Below are positions 35,644-45,598 of a stretch of DNA of 64,000 bases, one piece after another. The position numbers and the translations under genes were made by a program. A model generated the notes under the pieces. It was not told the origin of the DNA. It did not search any database and saw only the letters and a program-made list of their open reading frames with translations. This DNA is from Fibrobacterota bacterium. GTDB taxonomy: Bacteria > Fibrobacterota > Chitinivibrionia > Chitinivibrionales > Chitinispirillaceae. The number at the start of each line of letters is the position of its first letter. Position 1 is the first letter of the stretch. The stretch covers positions 186,001-250,000 of the forward strand of contig JAEZKC010000106.1 in assembly GCA_023436205.1 (NCBI GenBank), in the 5' to 3' direction.

Positions 35644-37143
35644 ATGAGATCAATTTTATGGCTGAACTCCTCCGGTCTGTTACTTGCCTTTGGAATTTTC
35701 GCCAAACCGTTGTATTTTCAAGGAATGCATGAAGAGATTATTTCCTACCTGCGCGAGCATCCCGAAGGTACAGCATCGGAAACGGTTGCAGAAACATTTT
35801 TAAAGTTTAAAAGTCCCGATAAAAAATTGGCGCACCTTGCCGTGAAGGCTATCCTGTCCAAGGATAGTCGGGCGTTTTTGAACAAGGACGGTAAGTGGAA
35901 TGCCCGAGCGATTACAACAAAAAATCTGAACATTTCCGATCTGCCCTGGTGTGCAGTTCATCTTCTGACAAATGGTGCTAAAAAGATTGTTCACCTGTCT
36001 GTATGGGAAATATCTTCTTCAGTTAATTGTCTCGCTTGTTTCTGGATGACAGACCCTGCAGAGTTTTCTCAGGAGGATCGGGACCTGTTGTGCGACAGCC
36101 ATGATCCGCGATTCAGACAACAGGAGGCAATTGAATCTTTTAACCAGGTTCTGGTGGTATTGTCAACGCGTATACCTGTGTTTCTTTCACACGATCAGTA
36201 CTCGATTTTGTCTTACAACTCTCTTGAAACCGGAAGCAGTATCGATTCCTATTACCTAGTAAGTCATTTGTTCAAGGCTTTGGACCGCAATACGCCTCGC
36301 CCCTTACATCTTGATAGGATCAGTGAATATCTGAATCTGCCCGCAGCGCCTCAGAGTGCTTACCGTCAGGGTGAGCAGTTTGGCAGAATTGTTTCAGAGT
36401 TGCTTACAGAACTTAAAAGTAAGGGTATTGAGTTCAGAGAACAGCTGGACAGTTCTCTTCAGGAGTCAAATGCAGATTTTTCGCAAAAAGCGTTTACTTT
36501 GGAAGAGATTAAGAGTTTACCGGAATCACCGGGGGTTTACGGGTTTAAAGACAAAACAGGCTCTTACATATATATAGGTAAAGCAGGGAATGTGAGGCGG
36601 AGGATTCAGAGCTATTTCCGGATCAACGAGGAATCTCCCAGGAAACTGAATCAGTTGCGGCAGAGTGCCCACTCTTTTACCGTGCATCGCTGCGGTTCAG
36701 AGCTTGAGGCGCTGCTCTACGAATATCGACTGATAGTGAAGTACCAGCCTCCCCTTAACAAGCAGATCAACATTTCTGAACGTGCGGGCAATTACATTTC
36801 TCTGGAAGACTCCATTCTTCTGCTACCGCATAGTGACCCTGAAAAATGCATGTCGTTCTGGATTAAAAAACAGCAGAAGATAAAAATGCGGGAAATCCTT
36901 GATAATCTTACAGATAAGGATAAATTACTGGCTGAACTGGAGGAGTTCTTTTTTTCTGATAAGCTTTCAGTTCAGCAGGATGATATTCCTGAACTGGAGA
37001 TTGTAACCAGATGGGTTAAAAGGAATACGGACTCACTGGTCATAGTGCCTGCGGGTACCATGGGTTCAGCTGAAGAGATTACCGAAGCGATTCGCGGCAG
37101 CATCAAGGAAGTGAAGGACCAGGTCAGGAAAATCAGCGTCTGA
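35644..37143 (+). CDS. GIY-YIG nuclease-domain protein with DnaQ-like N-terminal region
   Basis: Up to 499 residues. The GIY-YIG domain (about 298-385) reads SPGVYGFKDKTGSYIYIGKAG, then VRRRIQSYF, with the later catalytic Glu expected in ALLYEYRLI, as in UvrC and the Cho nuclease. The N-terminal ~280 residues show a pattern recalling the DEDD exonuclease of bacterial DnaQ-UvrC fusions (FLSHDQYSILSY, DSYYLVSHLFKALDRN) but the usual acidic residues are missing or shifted. It probably cuts structured or damaged DNA. Start uncertain: ATG 35644 gives a hydrophobic 25-residue leader unlikely for a nuclease, and ATG 35725 has AAGGA immediately next to it. Confidence 0.75.
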   Translation: MRSILWLNSSGLLLAFGIFAKPLYFQGMHEEIISYLREHPEGTASETVAETFLKFKSPDKKLAHLAVKAILSKDSRAFLNKDGKWNARAITTKNLNISDLPWCAVHLLTNGAKKIVHLSVWEISSSVNCLACFWMTDPAEFSQEDRDLLCDSHDPRFRQQEAIESFNQVLVVLSTRIPVFLSHDQYSILSYNSLETGSSIDSYYLVSHLFKALDRNTPRPLHLDRISEYLNLPAAPQSAYRQGEQFGRIVSELLTELKSKGIEFREQLDSSLQESNADFSQKAFTLEEIKSLPESPGVYGFKDKTGSYIYIGKAGNVRRRIQSYFRINEESPRKLNQLRQSAHSFTVHRCGSELEALLYEYRLIVKYQPPLNKQINISERAGNYISLEDSILLLPHSDPEKCMSFWIKKQQKIKMREILDNLTDKDKLLAELEEFFFSDKLSVQQDDIPELEIVTRWVKRNTDSLVIVPAGTMGSAEEITEAIRGSIKEVKDQVRKISV

Positions 37144-37283
37144 TTTGAATCACCTACCATTAGAATTGATGTTTTGAAGCTGCGAGATTATATTCCTTAA
37201 GAACAGATGGCGCAAATCTGCAATAAATGGCCTAGCCGGGTCGAACTTCCTGGCGAAAGCAACATCAGCCAAGAGGTGAAAAC

Positions 37284-37610
37284 ATGTCTTATAGTGATCA
37301 TGACAGATATGTGGCCAAGAACAGGTCTTTGGCAGCTGCGGAGGAAATCAAGCGTAAAGATGATGCCATGGAGAAGAAGGGTTACACCTATCTCAAGCAG
37401 CAGAAGGAAAGTTCCTGTTTTAACTGTAAGCTTAAGTCCACCTGCCGGGAGTTTACGTCCCGAAGAAGCGGGGGTAGTTCGGGGGCAGTGTCATTTGGCG
37501 GAGATCAGAAACTGATCTGCGAAAAGTATACACCGGCTGCAGCGGAGAGCAAGAGCATGAGTGACAAGCAGGTCAAGTCGCTTTTGAAGAATATAAAACG
37601 AGGATATTGA
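37284..37610 (+). CDS. Small Cys-motif protein of unknown function
   Basis: 108 residues, basic, with a four-cysteine cluster: CFNCKLKSTC (C-x2-C-x5-C) and CEKY about 30 residues later, which could bind a metal or Fe-S centre. The N-terminal third is coiled-coil-like (AAAEEIKRKDDAMEKK) and the C terminus is Lys-rich. No family is recognised. GAGGTG lies 5 bases before the ATG. It leads a group of three same-strand genes with little spacing. Confidence 0.6.
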   Translation: MSYSDHDRYVAKNRSLAAAEEIKRKDDAMEKKGYTYLKQQKESSCFNCKLKSTCREFTSRRSGGSSGAVSFGGDQKLICEKYTPAAAESKSMSDKQVKSLLKNIKRGY

Positions 37611-37639
37611 ATCTATTTGTTGTTGCACCTGGAGAGTCC

Positions 37640-38215
37640 ATGGAAAATTCCCCTCTTGAATTGTACGAAACCGCCTACAGACTGCATTATGTCGAAAACC
37701 GCATACCTGAAGCGCTTCGATTCTACGAAGCACTTATCAGAGAATTTCCCGAATCCAATGAGTGCGGATATGCTGTAATTCAGATTCAGAAAATCAAATC
37801 CAATAATACGGCAGAATCTCTAAAAGCGCCTCAGAGCAAACTTCACCCCTTAACGGTGGCCTCCTTCGTACTTAATCTGATACTGATTAGCCTGCTTGGT
37901 GCAGGAATCTACTATTTTTTCAGTAGAATGGAGCAGGAACACAAGCGCACTACTTTGGTGACCCGCGCCATCGGTAAAATGAATACTGAGCAGTACGATG
38001 AAGCTCTGAAACTTCTGGGGGAGATGAAGATTATATCCAAAGAGGATATTACGCCGTTTGAACTCTCTGCTACCATCTACCGTAAAAGGAACGAGATTGA
38101 AAAGGCACGCAGCGAATATGAAATATTCTACAGCCTCTACCCGGATCAGAAGGGTGAGCCGGTTGAGGTTCTGGTCCCTGCCAATCCTGTAAAGAGAGCC
38201 GGAAGGCGCAAGTAG
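37640..38215 (+). CDS. Membrane-anchored TPR-like protein
   Basis: 191 residues from ATG 37640, preferred over a TTG at 37607 because GGAGAG lies just upstream and the TTG overlaps the previous stop. The N-terminal ~45 residues and the region after residue 110 look like TPR-type helix pairs (ETAYRLHYVENRIPEALRFYEALI). A single membrane helix (about 68-92: VASFVLNLILISLLGAGIYY) lies between them. It may assemble proteins at the inner membrane. It ends just before the next gene with no gap, implying translational coupling. Confidence 0.65.
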   Translation: MENSPLELYETAYRLHYVENRIPEALRFYEALIREFPESNECGYAVIQIQKIKSNNTAESLKAPQSKLHPLTVASFVLNLILISLLGAGIYYFFSRMEQEHKRTTLVTRAIGKMNTEQYDEALKLLGEMKIISKEDITPFELSATIYRKRNEIEKARSEYEIFYSLYPDQKGEPVEVLVPANPVKRAGRRK

Positions 38216-38920
38216 ATGGATCCCTTTAAAGTAATTGAGCAACGGGTTTCAGACGGCTTTGTTCTTGATGAAAACGGTCGCTGGGTTCACATGTCTCAGA
38301 AGGGATCCAGTGAAAAACGTTTTATGGAGGAATTATCCAAGGGTAATGTACTTCTGGAAGGTAAATGGGTTCCTATCGCCGAGGCTAAACTCTGGGCAGT
38401 AAGAAAGCCGGAACCAATTGAAAACTCGTCAGTTAACAGTTATTATGCTCCTCCACCCATTGTCCCTCCTGCGCCTGTAACTGAGCAGAGCATATTCGAA
38501 GCAATGGAAACTGTACTTGAGACAAAAAGTCTTGAATTGTCCTCACTTTCCGATGAAGAAGAGGATCGAGAAGATGAGCTGAACGAAACAGCTTATCTTA
38601 CTGTTGAGCAGATAGATGCCGCCCATCAGGGTGATTTGCCCACATCGGAACCGCGCGATTCTGCAAAAGAGGCTCTCGAAAAGATTATCCCCGACATTCC
38701 CACCGAAGTTATGGACAAGGAACTGGCTACGGAAGTTGAACAGATGCTGCTTTTTGATTGGTCGAAAAGTGCGGCAACAGAGCAATCAAAGTATGCGATG
38801 GAATATATTGACACTCTCAGCAATACTCTTAAACGTCGCAAAATGTATCAAGTGTTGTCTATAGCCTCCATCATAATTGCCATAATCTCCGCTATTCTGC
38901 TTATTTTTGTTCAGGCTTAG
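38216..38920 (+). CDS. Tail-anchored acidic protein of unknown function
   Basis: 234 residues. The N-terminal ~60 residues repeat a pattern (DENGRWVHMS, LEGKWVPIAEAKLW) suggesting a small GYF/SH3-like or WxxW repeat domain. A Pro-rich patch (about 78-88) and an acidic disordered stretch (SLSDEEEDREDEL) follow. The end is a single membrane helix (about 211-232) with only two residues after it, so the protein is probably tail-anchored facing the cytoplasm. It begins immediately after the TPR-protein stop. No family is recognised. Confidence 0.6.
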   Translation: MDPFKVIEQRVSDGFVLDENGRWVHMSQKGSSEKRFMEELSKGNVLLEGKWVPIAEAKLWAVRKPEPIENSSVNSYYAPPPIVPPAPVTEQSIFEAMETVLETKSLELSSLSDEEEDREDELNETAYLTVEQIDAAHQGDLPTSEPRDSAKEALEKIIPDIPTEVMDKELATEVEQMLLFDWSKSAATEQSKYAMEYIDTLSNTLKRRKMYQVLSIASIIIAIISAILLIFVQA

Positions 38921-39323
38921 GGCATAAAGTTCCGGTTGGTGCCGCTGGACGGCATGATTCCAAGTCCGTTGGGGCTTAATCATATATCTATAGTCACCAG
39001 AATATATTTTCAATGCGCAGTTTGCTGGATCAGGCTTTTTTGGTTGACCATTTTGGGGATTTTTCCTAAGGGGAGATCTTCTGACGGGAAAGTTCTGAAT
39101 CACTGGTAGAAAGTAAAATTCATAATCCCGCCATTTAGAAATTGTCTCTCTGTTGCGATTTTTCCGAATTGAAGTCGCAATTCTGCGAATGTTTTCATCT
39201 TCAAAGCCCTGAAAGGTGCTTGTATAAAGACCTGATCCTACGGCACGGGGGTTGCTTACCTCCTGTTGACCTGTGAGCCTTTCAGCTGATGGCTCAAAAG
39301 ATTACATCGAATCAAGGAGCATT
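38921..39323. other. Non-coding stretch before the CoA-dehydratase activase
   Basis: No convincing reading frame in these ~400 bases. The last part carries the ribosome binding site AAGGAG at about 39314 for the ATG at 39324. No clear terminator or promoter hexamers were recognised. Confidence 0.5.
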
Positions 39324-42300
39324 ATGAGCACCAAGTCTTTGGGTATCTGTTTTGGATCTTCATCCATCAAGTTAGCTGAGATAGTTCAGGACGAAAATGG
39401 TATCCGTATTTCCAGAACCGAAGTACATAATCACGAAAGCAATCCGCGGAAGGCTTTTTCTGATCTTTTGACAGAAATTGACCTTGCGAGCTATGATTAT
39501 GGAATGCTTACCGGTCGCAAGTTTCGTGATTTGGTAAATGCCAAATCCATAACAGAACCGGAATCGGTGGAGTACGCTCTTCGGTTAATGAGGGAACAGA
39601 AGATCTATACCGAAAAGGCCGGGGCGGTCGCGAGTCTTGGTTCAGAAAACTTCATCGTGTACGCTCTTGATCAGGAAAGCATGATCAGCAGTGTCGAGAC
39701 CGGGAATAAGTGTGCATCGGGAACGGGTGAGTTTTTTCTGCAGCAAATTCGACGAATGAATGTAAGTGTTGAGGAGGCGGTCGATCTTGCAGCTCAGTCT
39801 GAGGAGTTCAAGGTATCGGGCCGCTGTTCTGTTTTCTGCAAAAGTGACTGCACTCATGCATTGAATAAAAATATTCCGATCGGGAGAGTCAGCGCCGGGT
39901 TAAGCCGCATGATGGCTGAAAAGATTCTCGACCTGCTGGAAAAGGTGCCCCTCAAGAGGATAATTGCTACAGGAGGAGTGACTCGCAATTCCGTTATCAT
40001 GAGGATGCTTAAAGAGAGAGTCGATGAACTTTATATTCCCGAGTTTGCCGACTGTTTTGAAGCTGTGGGGGCTGCATTTTACGGTTTGCTGCATAAGACA
40101 AGTATAGGCTTAAACAAAAGTGCTCTTTTCAAGGAGGGTAACATCTCCTTCAATGTACTTGCGCCCATAGAGCAGGGGAAGCCACTGGTTCGCTTTGAAG
40201 AAATCACCATGGAAAAGGCCAATGAGGGGGATGAGCTTATCGTTGGTTTGGATGTGGGGTCAACCACTACGAAGGCGGTTGCCTTGCGCACCCGGGATAA
40301 TGCCATGGTGGCATCCATCTATCTTCGTACAAACGGGAATCCGGTCAAGGCCTCCAGAGAATGCTACACTGCACTTCTTGAGCAGATCTCCGTACCGGTT
40401 TCCATTGTGGGATTGGGTACTACCGGATCAGGGCGGCAGATAGCAGGGCTGCATGCCGGGACCGATGGGGTAATAAATGAAATCATCGCACACGCCACGG
40501 CTGCGGCTCATTTTGATAAAGAAGTGGACACGATATTTGAAATTGGCGGTCAGGATGCCAAATACACTTACTTGACTAATTCAGTAGCTTCGGACTATGC
40601 GATGAATGAGGCCTGCAGTGCCGGCACCGGATCATTTCTGGAAGAATCGGCAGGAGAAACTCTCGGTATCGATTACAGGGAAATAGAATCCATTGCTCTT
40701 GAAAGCCGCAGACCTCCCAATTTCAACGATCAATGTGCAGCCTTCATCAGTTCTGATATCCGCACCGCCTCTCATGAAGGGGTTGCCAAGGAGGATATTG
40801 TTGCAGGGCTGGTTTATTCGGTGTGTATGAACTATGTCAACAGAGTCAAGGGGCAGAGGCCTGCAGGCAACAAGATTTTCATGCAGGGTGGGGTCTGCTA
40901 CAACAAGGCCGTTCCACTGGCCATGGCAAACCTCATTGGTAAAGAAATCGTGGTACCCCCTGAACCCGGTCTTATGGGAGCTTTCGGAGTAGCACTTGAG
41001 GTAAAGGATCGAATTGAAAAGTGTCTCATGGAGCCTTCTTCCTATGATCTCCAAACGCTTGCCGACCGGGAAGTGCATTATGGCAAGCGGTTTGTCTGTG
41101 CTGGGGGAGAAGAGCATTGCGATCGCAAATGCGAAATTAACACCATGATTATCGAGGGTAAGAAATTTCCCTTTGGCGGCGCTTGCAACAAGTACTATAA
41201 CCTCATTCATCATGTTAAGTTTGATAAAAACGAATTTGATGCTGTTGCAACTCGTCAGCAGATGGTGTTTTCCCAGTTCGCAGCTTCACCGGTCAAGGGC
41301 GGCAAAAAGGTGGGAATAAACAGATCATTTCTCACAAACAGCTTCTATCCTCTCTATTCCAATTTCTTCACCAGCCTTGGCCTGGAGGTTATCCTGTCCC
41401 CGGAGGTGGATCCCGAAGGGATCAAGCGGAAAAGGTCGGCTTATTGTTTCCCCGGAGAAATTGCCCACGGTTCACTAAATGCTCTTCTTAAATGCAAACC
41501 AGACTTTGTATTTCTCCCCAAACTGGTTGAGCTGTTTGTGGAGGGTATGCCCGATAGACGCAAGGAGCATCAGTGTACTTGTCTGTTGCTTCAAAGCGAG
41601 CCCTATTATTTGAAAAGCGCTTTTAAAGATGTGCTCACCGGAGTGACTTATCTTTCGCCGGTGCTTGATTTTTCCAGAGGTTATGAAACCATGGAGGATG
41701 TGTTTGCATCGTTGGCGGTTCAGTGCGGGTATTCGGAGGAAAAAGGAAAAGCGGCGTTTAAAACCGCTATCAAAGCGCAGCGTGACTGTCTTGCTGAAAT
41801 GAAACGAAAGGGTGCAGAGATCCTGGAGCGGTTGGAAAAGGACCCCTCGAAAATCGGAATAGTGCTTTTCGGCAGACCCTACAACGCCTTTGCCGATGAG
41901 GGGAACCTGGGAATCCCGGGAAAGTTTGCCTCTCGCGGTGTGGAAATTATTCCTTGGGAATTTCTGCATTTTGAAAATGAGCCCTGTAATATGAGCATGA
42001 ACTGGGCAATAGGTCAGAATTTGATGAGAGCGGCTAAAGTGGTGGAGCGGCATGAACAGCTCTTCGGAGCCTATATCACTAATTTCAGTTGCGGTCCCGA
42101 TTCCTTTCTTCTGGGATATTTCCGTTCTATAATGAAGCAGAAACCGTCTCTCACTCTTGAGCTTGACAGCCACACAGCCGATGCAGGAGTAAACACTCGC
42201 ATCGAAGCTTTTCTGGATATCGTGGCCCGTTACCGTACTCTGCACAAGGCACCCGGAACGGAAACCAAATTCCGTACAGCCTTCATCGATTATGAAGGCC

Positions 42301-43628
42301 GCGAGCCGATGTTCGTTACCTCCGAAGGAACAAAAGTATCATTAAAGCATCCTAAGGTTCACGTTCTGTTTCCTTCCATGGGCAAGCTGTCCAGTGAAAT
42401 CTTTGCTGCCGCTTTCAAGGGCGCTGGTATCAGGGCTACAGCGGTTCCGGTTTATGATACAGAGGTGTTGAAGCTCGGAAAGGGGCACAGCTCCTGTAAG
42501 GAATGTCTACCATTGATACTTACAACCGGAGGTCTTCTTTCTTATCTCTCCAAACGAACAACAGATGATGAATATCTGGTGTATTTCATGCCTACCAGTG
42601 GCGGCAACTGTCGACTTACCCAGTACAATGTGTACATAAAGAGTGTGGTCGAAAAATACCGTATCCCTAATGTGGCGCTGCTTTCTCTTACAAATGAAAA
42701 TGGCTATGCCGGACTGGCGGTATCCGATGCACTGAATGTGCTCAAAGGTGTTATCGTCTCTGATGTGATGGAAGATATTAAAAATGCTCTTGCCGTGCTT
42801 GCAAAAGACAAGGTGAGCGCAATGGGAGTCTTTTTTGATCAGTGGGAGCGGATACTTGATCTGTTTAGAGAAAAAAGAACTGGATCACTTTTCAAAGTGC
42901 TCCAGAACGTAGCCTCCACATTTCGTCAGGTCCCCCTTAAATATCCCCTGTCTGAGGCAAAGGTGATCTCTCTTCTGGGTGAGATCTTTGTCCGTCGGGA
43001 TTATTTCTCCTGTCAGGATCTGGTCGAACGGCTGGAAAAACGGGATATTGTGGTCAAGCGGGCTCCAATTTTCGAGTGGCTTGAATACTGCGACTGGAAC
43101 GTTAAAAACGGCATATTCGAGGCAGACTTCGACTGGAAGGGGAAACTAGAATTCCATGCCAGAGTTATGCTTCAGCACAGATACGAAAAGAAGATCAAGA
43201 ACATTTTGGCAGGCTCGGGACTTTATCAGTATGAGCTCACAAACATGGATCAAATTATAAAATACGGGAAGCACTTTTTTGATCCCAGACTAACCGGTGA
43301 AGCAATTATTGTTACAGGAGCTTTTTTCAGGGATATTCTTCATTCAACCCATGGTACCATACAAATCGGGCCTTTCGCCTGTATGCCCACCCGGGTGGTT
43401 GAAGCAGTACTCTCTGCCGAAGCAACAGTTGAAAATAAAAAGCATCTGGACAAAATGGTGAATGGAGGCGGGCATCACAAGGGAGATATAAAAACGCTTC
43501 CGTTTCTATCTATAGAAAGCGACGGAAACCCGTTTCCGGCAATACTTGAATCAAGGATCGAGGCTTTTTGTCTTCAGGTTGAGCGACTTCATCAGAAGCT
43601 TAAAACCAAAGAGCTTCAGCCCTCATGA
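39324..43628 (+). CDS. Double-domain acyl-CoA dehydratase activase (BcrAD/BadFG) with DUF2229 and HgdB-like region
   Basis: 1434 residues from ATG 39324 (AAGGAG box); a GTG at 39273 is less likely. Two ASKHA-fold activase modules are present: about 1-270 (GICFGSSSIKLAE, NKCASGTGEFF, IATGGVTRN) and about 290-575 (GLDVGSTTTKAVAL, EACSAGTGSF, MQGGVCYNKAV), each with the two Cys (K/A-C and R/Q-C) that hold the bridging [4Fe-4S] cluster. DUF2229 (about 625-860; GGACNKYYNLIHH, KVGINRSFLTNSFYPLYSNF split there) and an HgdB-like C-terminal region follow. Such proteins use ATP to drive electrons into 2-hydroxyacyl-CoA dehydratase-type or benzoyl-CoA-reductase-type enzymes; no partner is in the window. 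It overlaps the HDOD gene by 6 bases convergently. Confidence 0.9.
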   Translation: MSTKSLGICFGSSSIKLAEIVQDENGIRISRTEVHNHESNPRKAFSDLLTEIDLASYDYGMLTGRKFRDLVNAKSITEPESVEYALRLMREQKIYTEKAGAVASLGSENFIVYALDQESMISSVETGNKCASGTGEFFLQQIRRMNVSVEEAVDLAAQSEEFKVSGRCSVFCKSDCTHALNKNIPIGRVSAGLSRMMAEKILDLLEKVPLKRIIATGGVTRNSVIMRMLKERVDELYIPEFADCFEAVGAAFYGLLHKTSIGLNKSALFKEGNISFNVLAPIEQGKPLVRFEEITMEKANEGDELIVGLDVGSTTTKAVALRTRDNAMVASIYLRTNGNPVKASRECYTALLEQISVPVSIVGLGTTGSGRQIAGLHAGTDGVINEIIAHATAAAHFDKEVDTIFEIGGQDAKYTYLTNSVASDYAMNEACSAGTGSFLEESAGETLGIDYREIESIALESRRPPNFNDQCAAFISSDIRTASHEGVAKEDIVAGLVYSVCMNYVNRVKGQRPAGNKIFMQGGVCYNKAVPLAMANLIGKEIVVPPEPGLMGAFGVALEVKDRIEKCLMEPSSYDLQTLADREVHYGKRFVCAGGEEHCDRKCEINTMIIEGKKFPFGGACNKYYNLIHHVKFDKNEFDAVATRQQMVFSQFAASPVKGGKKVGINRSFLTNSFYPLYSNFFTSLGLEVILSPEVDPEGIKRKRSAYCFPGEIAHGSLNALLKCKPDFVFLPKLVELFVEGMPDRRKEHQCTCLLLQSEPYYLKSAFKDVLTGVTYLSPVLDFSRGYETMEDVFASLAVQCGYSEEKGKAAFKTAIKAQRDCLAEMKRKGAEILERLEKDPSKIGIVLFGRPYNAFADEGNLGIPGKFASRGVEIIPWEFLHFENEPCNMSMNWAIGQNLMRAAKVVERHEQLFGAYITNFSCGPDSFLLGYFRSIMKQKPSLTLELDSHTADAGVNTRIEAFLDIVARYRTLHKAPGTETKFRTAFIDYEGREPMFVTSEGTKVSLKHPKVHVLFPSMGKLSSEIFAAAFKGAGIRATAVPVYDTEVLKLGKGHSSCKECLPLILTTGGLLSYLSKRTTDDEYLVYFMPTSGGNCRLTQYNVYIKSVVEKYRIPNVALLSLTNENGYAGLAVSDALNVLKGVIVSDVMEDIKNALAVLAKDKVSAMGVFFDQWERILDLFREKRTGSLFKVLQNVASTFRQVPLKYPLSEAKVISLLGEIFVRRDYFSCQDLVERLEKRDIVVKRAPIFEWLEYCDWNVKNGIFEADFDWKGKLEFHARVMLQHRYEKKIKNILAGSGLYQYELTNMDQIIKYGKHFFDPRLTGEAIIVTGAFFRDILHSTHGTIQIGPFACMPTRVVEAVLSAEATVENKKHLDKMVNGGGHHKGDIKTLPFLSIESDGNPFPAILESRIEAFCLQVERLHQKLKTKELQPS

Positions 43629-45383
43629 GACTTCCTGCAAAGTTTCCTCCACCGGCGCGGAGAACTGGTCCGCGCTGGTGATACGCACTGTTTTACCCGA
43701 AGCCACTTCACTTGTAAGGAGAGTTAATTGTCTCAGATCACAGGAGGAGGGCAGGCAGGAATATTCAGGTGGAACATTTTTCAATTCTGCTTCAGGACCA
43801 ACCATCATAACCGGTGTGGAGCGATTTGCAGAATCCCTCATTAGAGTGAGTTTTTCGAAGTTAACACTAATCAATGATGAAAACCATACTATTAGGAGGT
43901 TGAATTTTTCAGTGAGTTCGGCAGAATTTGGTTCAAGCTGGTAAACCTCCAGCCTATAGCCCTCTTTTTTCAGATAAGCATCCAAGGGGATATAAAGGTC
44001 TCCCGCAACATTGATTACGGCAACGGAGATATTAATTTCAGGCGAATCCTGTCGTTCCTGATTTTCAGAATCAAGGTGTAGAAACCGGCGGAAAATGTCG
44101 ATTGAATTAGTCACACCTTCAATAAAAGTTTTGCTCACACCGGTACTTAATCCGGCTGCCATCATGAGTTCATTGCTTACAGGAAACACAAATTCGTCAC
44201 ATTCCCGCCCAATTTGAAGTGATTTGGAAATAATATTTGCTAAACCAATGCAAAGGGCCAACTTCAGGCCTGGTGTTCTCAGGTCACCTTCCTCATAACT
44301 TAGCACCTTGAACTGAAAGGTAACCGCTTCGGTAATTTCATCAGGAATCTTCCACAGTGGAAAGAGACCTCCTAAAAGATCCAGATGATTAACCCCCAGC
44401 TCTTTCATTTGACAGTCAGGGAAATGGCCAGCCTGTTTGACTGTACATTCAAGGGATTTGTCGAAAACACCTGGTAAAAACTCATCGAGAATCATGATTC
44501 CAAGGTCATGCAGCAGTCCCCCCAGAAAAGCCTCTTCCGTATTAAGAGAGCCCATGTGTCGGGCAATGCGTTCGGCTATGATTCCTACCGCAAGGGAGTG
44601 GTTCCAGAAATCGGTACGATTAAACCCGGCAGATTCCTTGCGTTTATCGAACAGATTTATAACTGACATACTCATTACAATTTTTTTGGTTTCCTGAAAT
44701 CCGATGCGCACAATGGCATCCTTCACCGAACTTATTCGTCTTGAGGAACTGGCAAAAAAGACGGAATTGGACACTTTAAGCATGTGGGCAGTTATTGCGG
44801 GATCTGCGGTTATGGCCTTGGCCAGATCGCCGGCACCGGATTTGGCATCCTGGGTGAGTCTAAGCACCCGAGCTACAGTAAACGGAAATGCAAGAAGTGC
44901 GGAAACATGACGGATCATAGCCTCGATCTTCTCTGAGGGGGCAGCACTTCCTCCCAGAATCAGTTCCAGATCCTTTTCCTTGTCAGACATGACCGTTTCA
45001 CAAACTAAGGTTTTGTTGTTGCCCTTGATAATTTGTTCTATATGCGATAGCATCATAGAAAACTTCAAGGGTCGTTCCAGGTAGTATTTGACACCATCTC
45101 TTGAAAGTCCCCTGCGTGTCATATCGTCAACCGGATCACCATATCCAATGAGGTTTATTTTCCTGGTACGCTTGTTTTTCTGCATAAGCGAGGCGAAATG
45201 AATCTGCTCAGTACAGAGGCGCGGGAATTCCATTATCACCAGATCGGGAGAGTACTGGAGAAGCAGCATGTAATGCTGATATGTTGGGCGGCAGAGGATT
45301 ACCTTGACCGCACGCTGTTCGAGAGCCAGCTTGAGGATCTGCTGTTCGCGTTCATTTTGGGCGATCAATAGGATGCTGACCAC
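43623..45383 (-). CDS. HDOD-domain regulator with receiver-like ends
   Basis: 586 residues. Residues 1-125 resemble a response-regulator receiver (ILLIAQNEREQQILKLA, then PDLVIMEFPRL), but the phosphorylatable Asp is not in the usual place, so a pseudo-receiver is likely. Residues about 150-365 are an HDOD domain (LPFTVARVLRLTQ-like spacing, ITAHMLKVSNSVFF, FLGGLLHDLGIMIL). Residues about 455-580 look like a second receiver-like fold. HDOD proteins regulate signalling, motility or stress and often bind small molecules or RNA; the target is unknown. The stop overlaps the CoA-activase gene. Confidence 0.85.
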   Translation of the reverse strand: MVSILLIAQNEREQQILKLALEQRAVKVILCRPTYQHYMLLLQYSPDLVIMEFPRLCTEQIHFASLMQKNKRTRKINLIGYGDPVDDMTRRGLSRDGVKYYLERPLKFSMMLSHIEQIIKGNNKTLVCETVMSDKEKDLELILGGSAAPSEKIEAMIRHVSALLAFPFTVARVLRLTQDAKSGAGDLAKAITADPAITAHMLKVSNSVFFASSSRRISSVKDAIVRIGFQETKKIVMSMSVINLFDKRKESAGFNRTDFWNHSLAVGIIAERIARHMGSLNTEEAFLGGLLHDLGIMILDEFLPGVFDKSLECTVKQAGHFPDCQMKELGVNHLDLLGGLFPLWKIPDEITEAVTFQFKVLSYEEGDLRTPGLKLALCIGLANIISKSLQIGRECDEFVFPVSNELMMAAGLSTGVSKTFIEGVTNSIDIFRRFLHLDSENQERQDSPEINISVAVINVAGDLYIPLDAYLKKEGYRLEVYQLEPNSAELTEKFNLLIVWFSSLISVNFEKLTLMRDSANRSTPVMMVGPEAELKNVPPEYSCLPSSCDLRQLTLLTSEVASGKTVRITSADQFSAPVEETLQEVS

Positions 45384-45598
45384 TGATTACCTTCCAGGCT
45401 GCACTGGGACAGCGGTCCACAGAGAGCGTTTTGATAGTAATGCACCATAACAGTATAGCAGAAAATGAGCATCAAGTCAATTAGATTGAGCCATAGTATT
45501 GATTTACAATGATTTAGGAGTAGGGAACATACTGCGGTTTTGAATACTTCGTACTCGCAACAGGCAAAAATCTGATTCTGCTGATTGTTATTTCTGAC

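Noticed and set aside
40632..42245. Long antisense frames (193 and 256 residues) inside the CoA-activase gene
   Set aside because: They are opposite-strand shadows of a well-supported coding sequence and show no domain or ribosome binding site.
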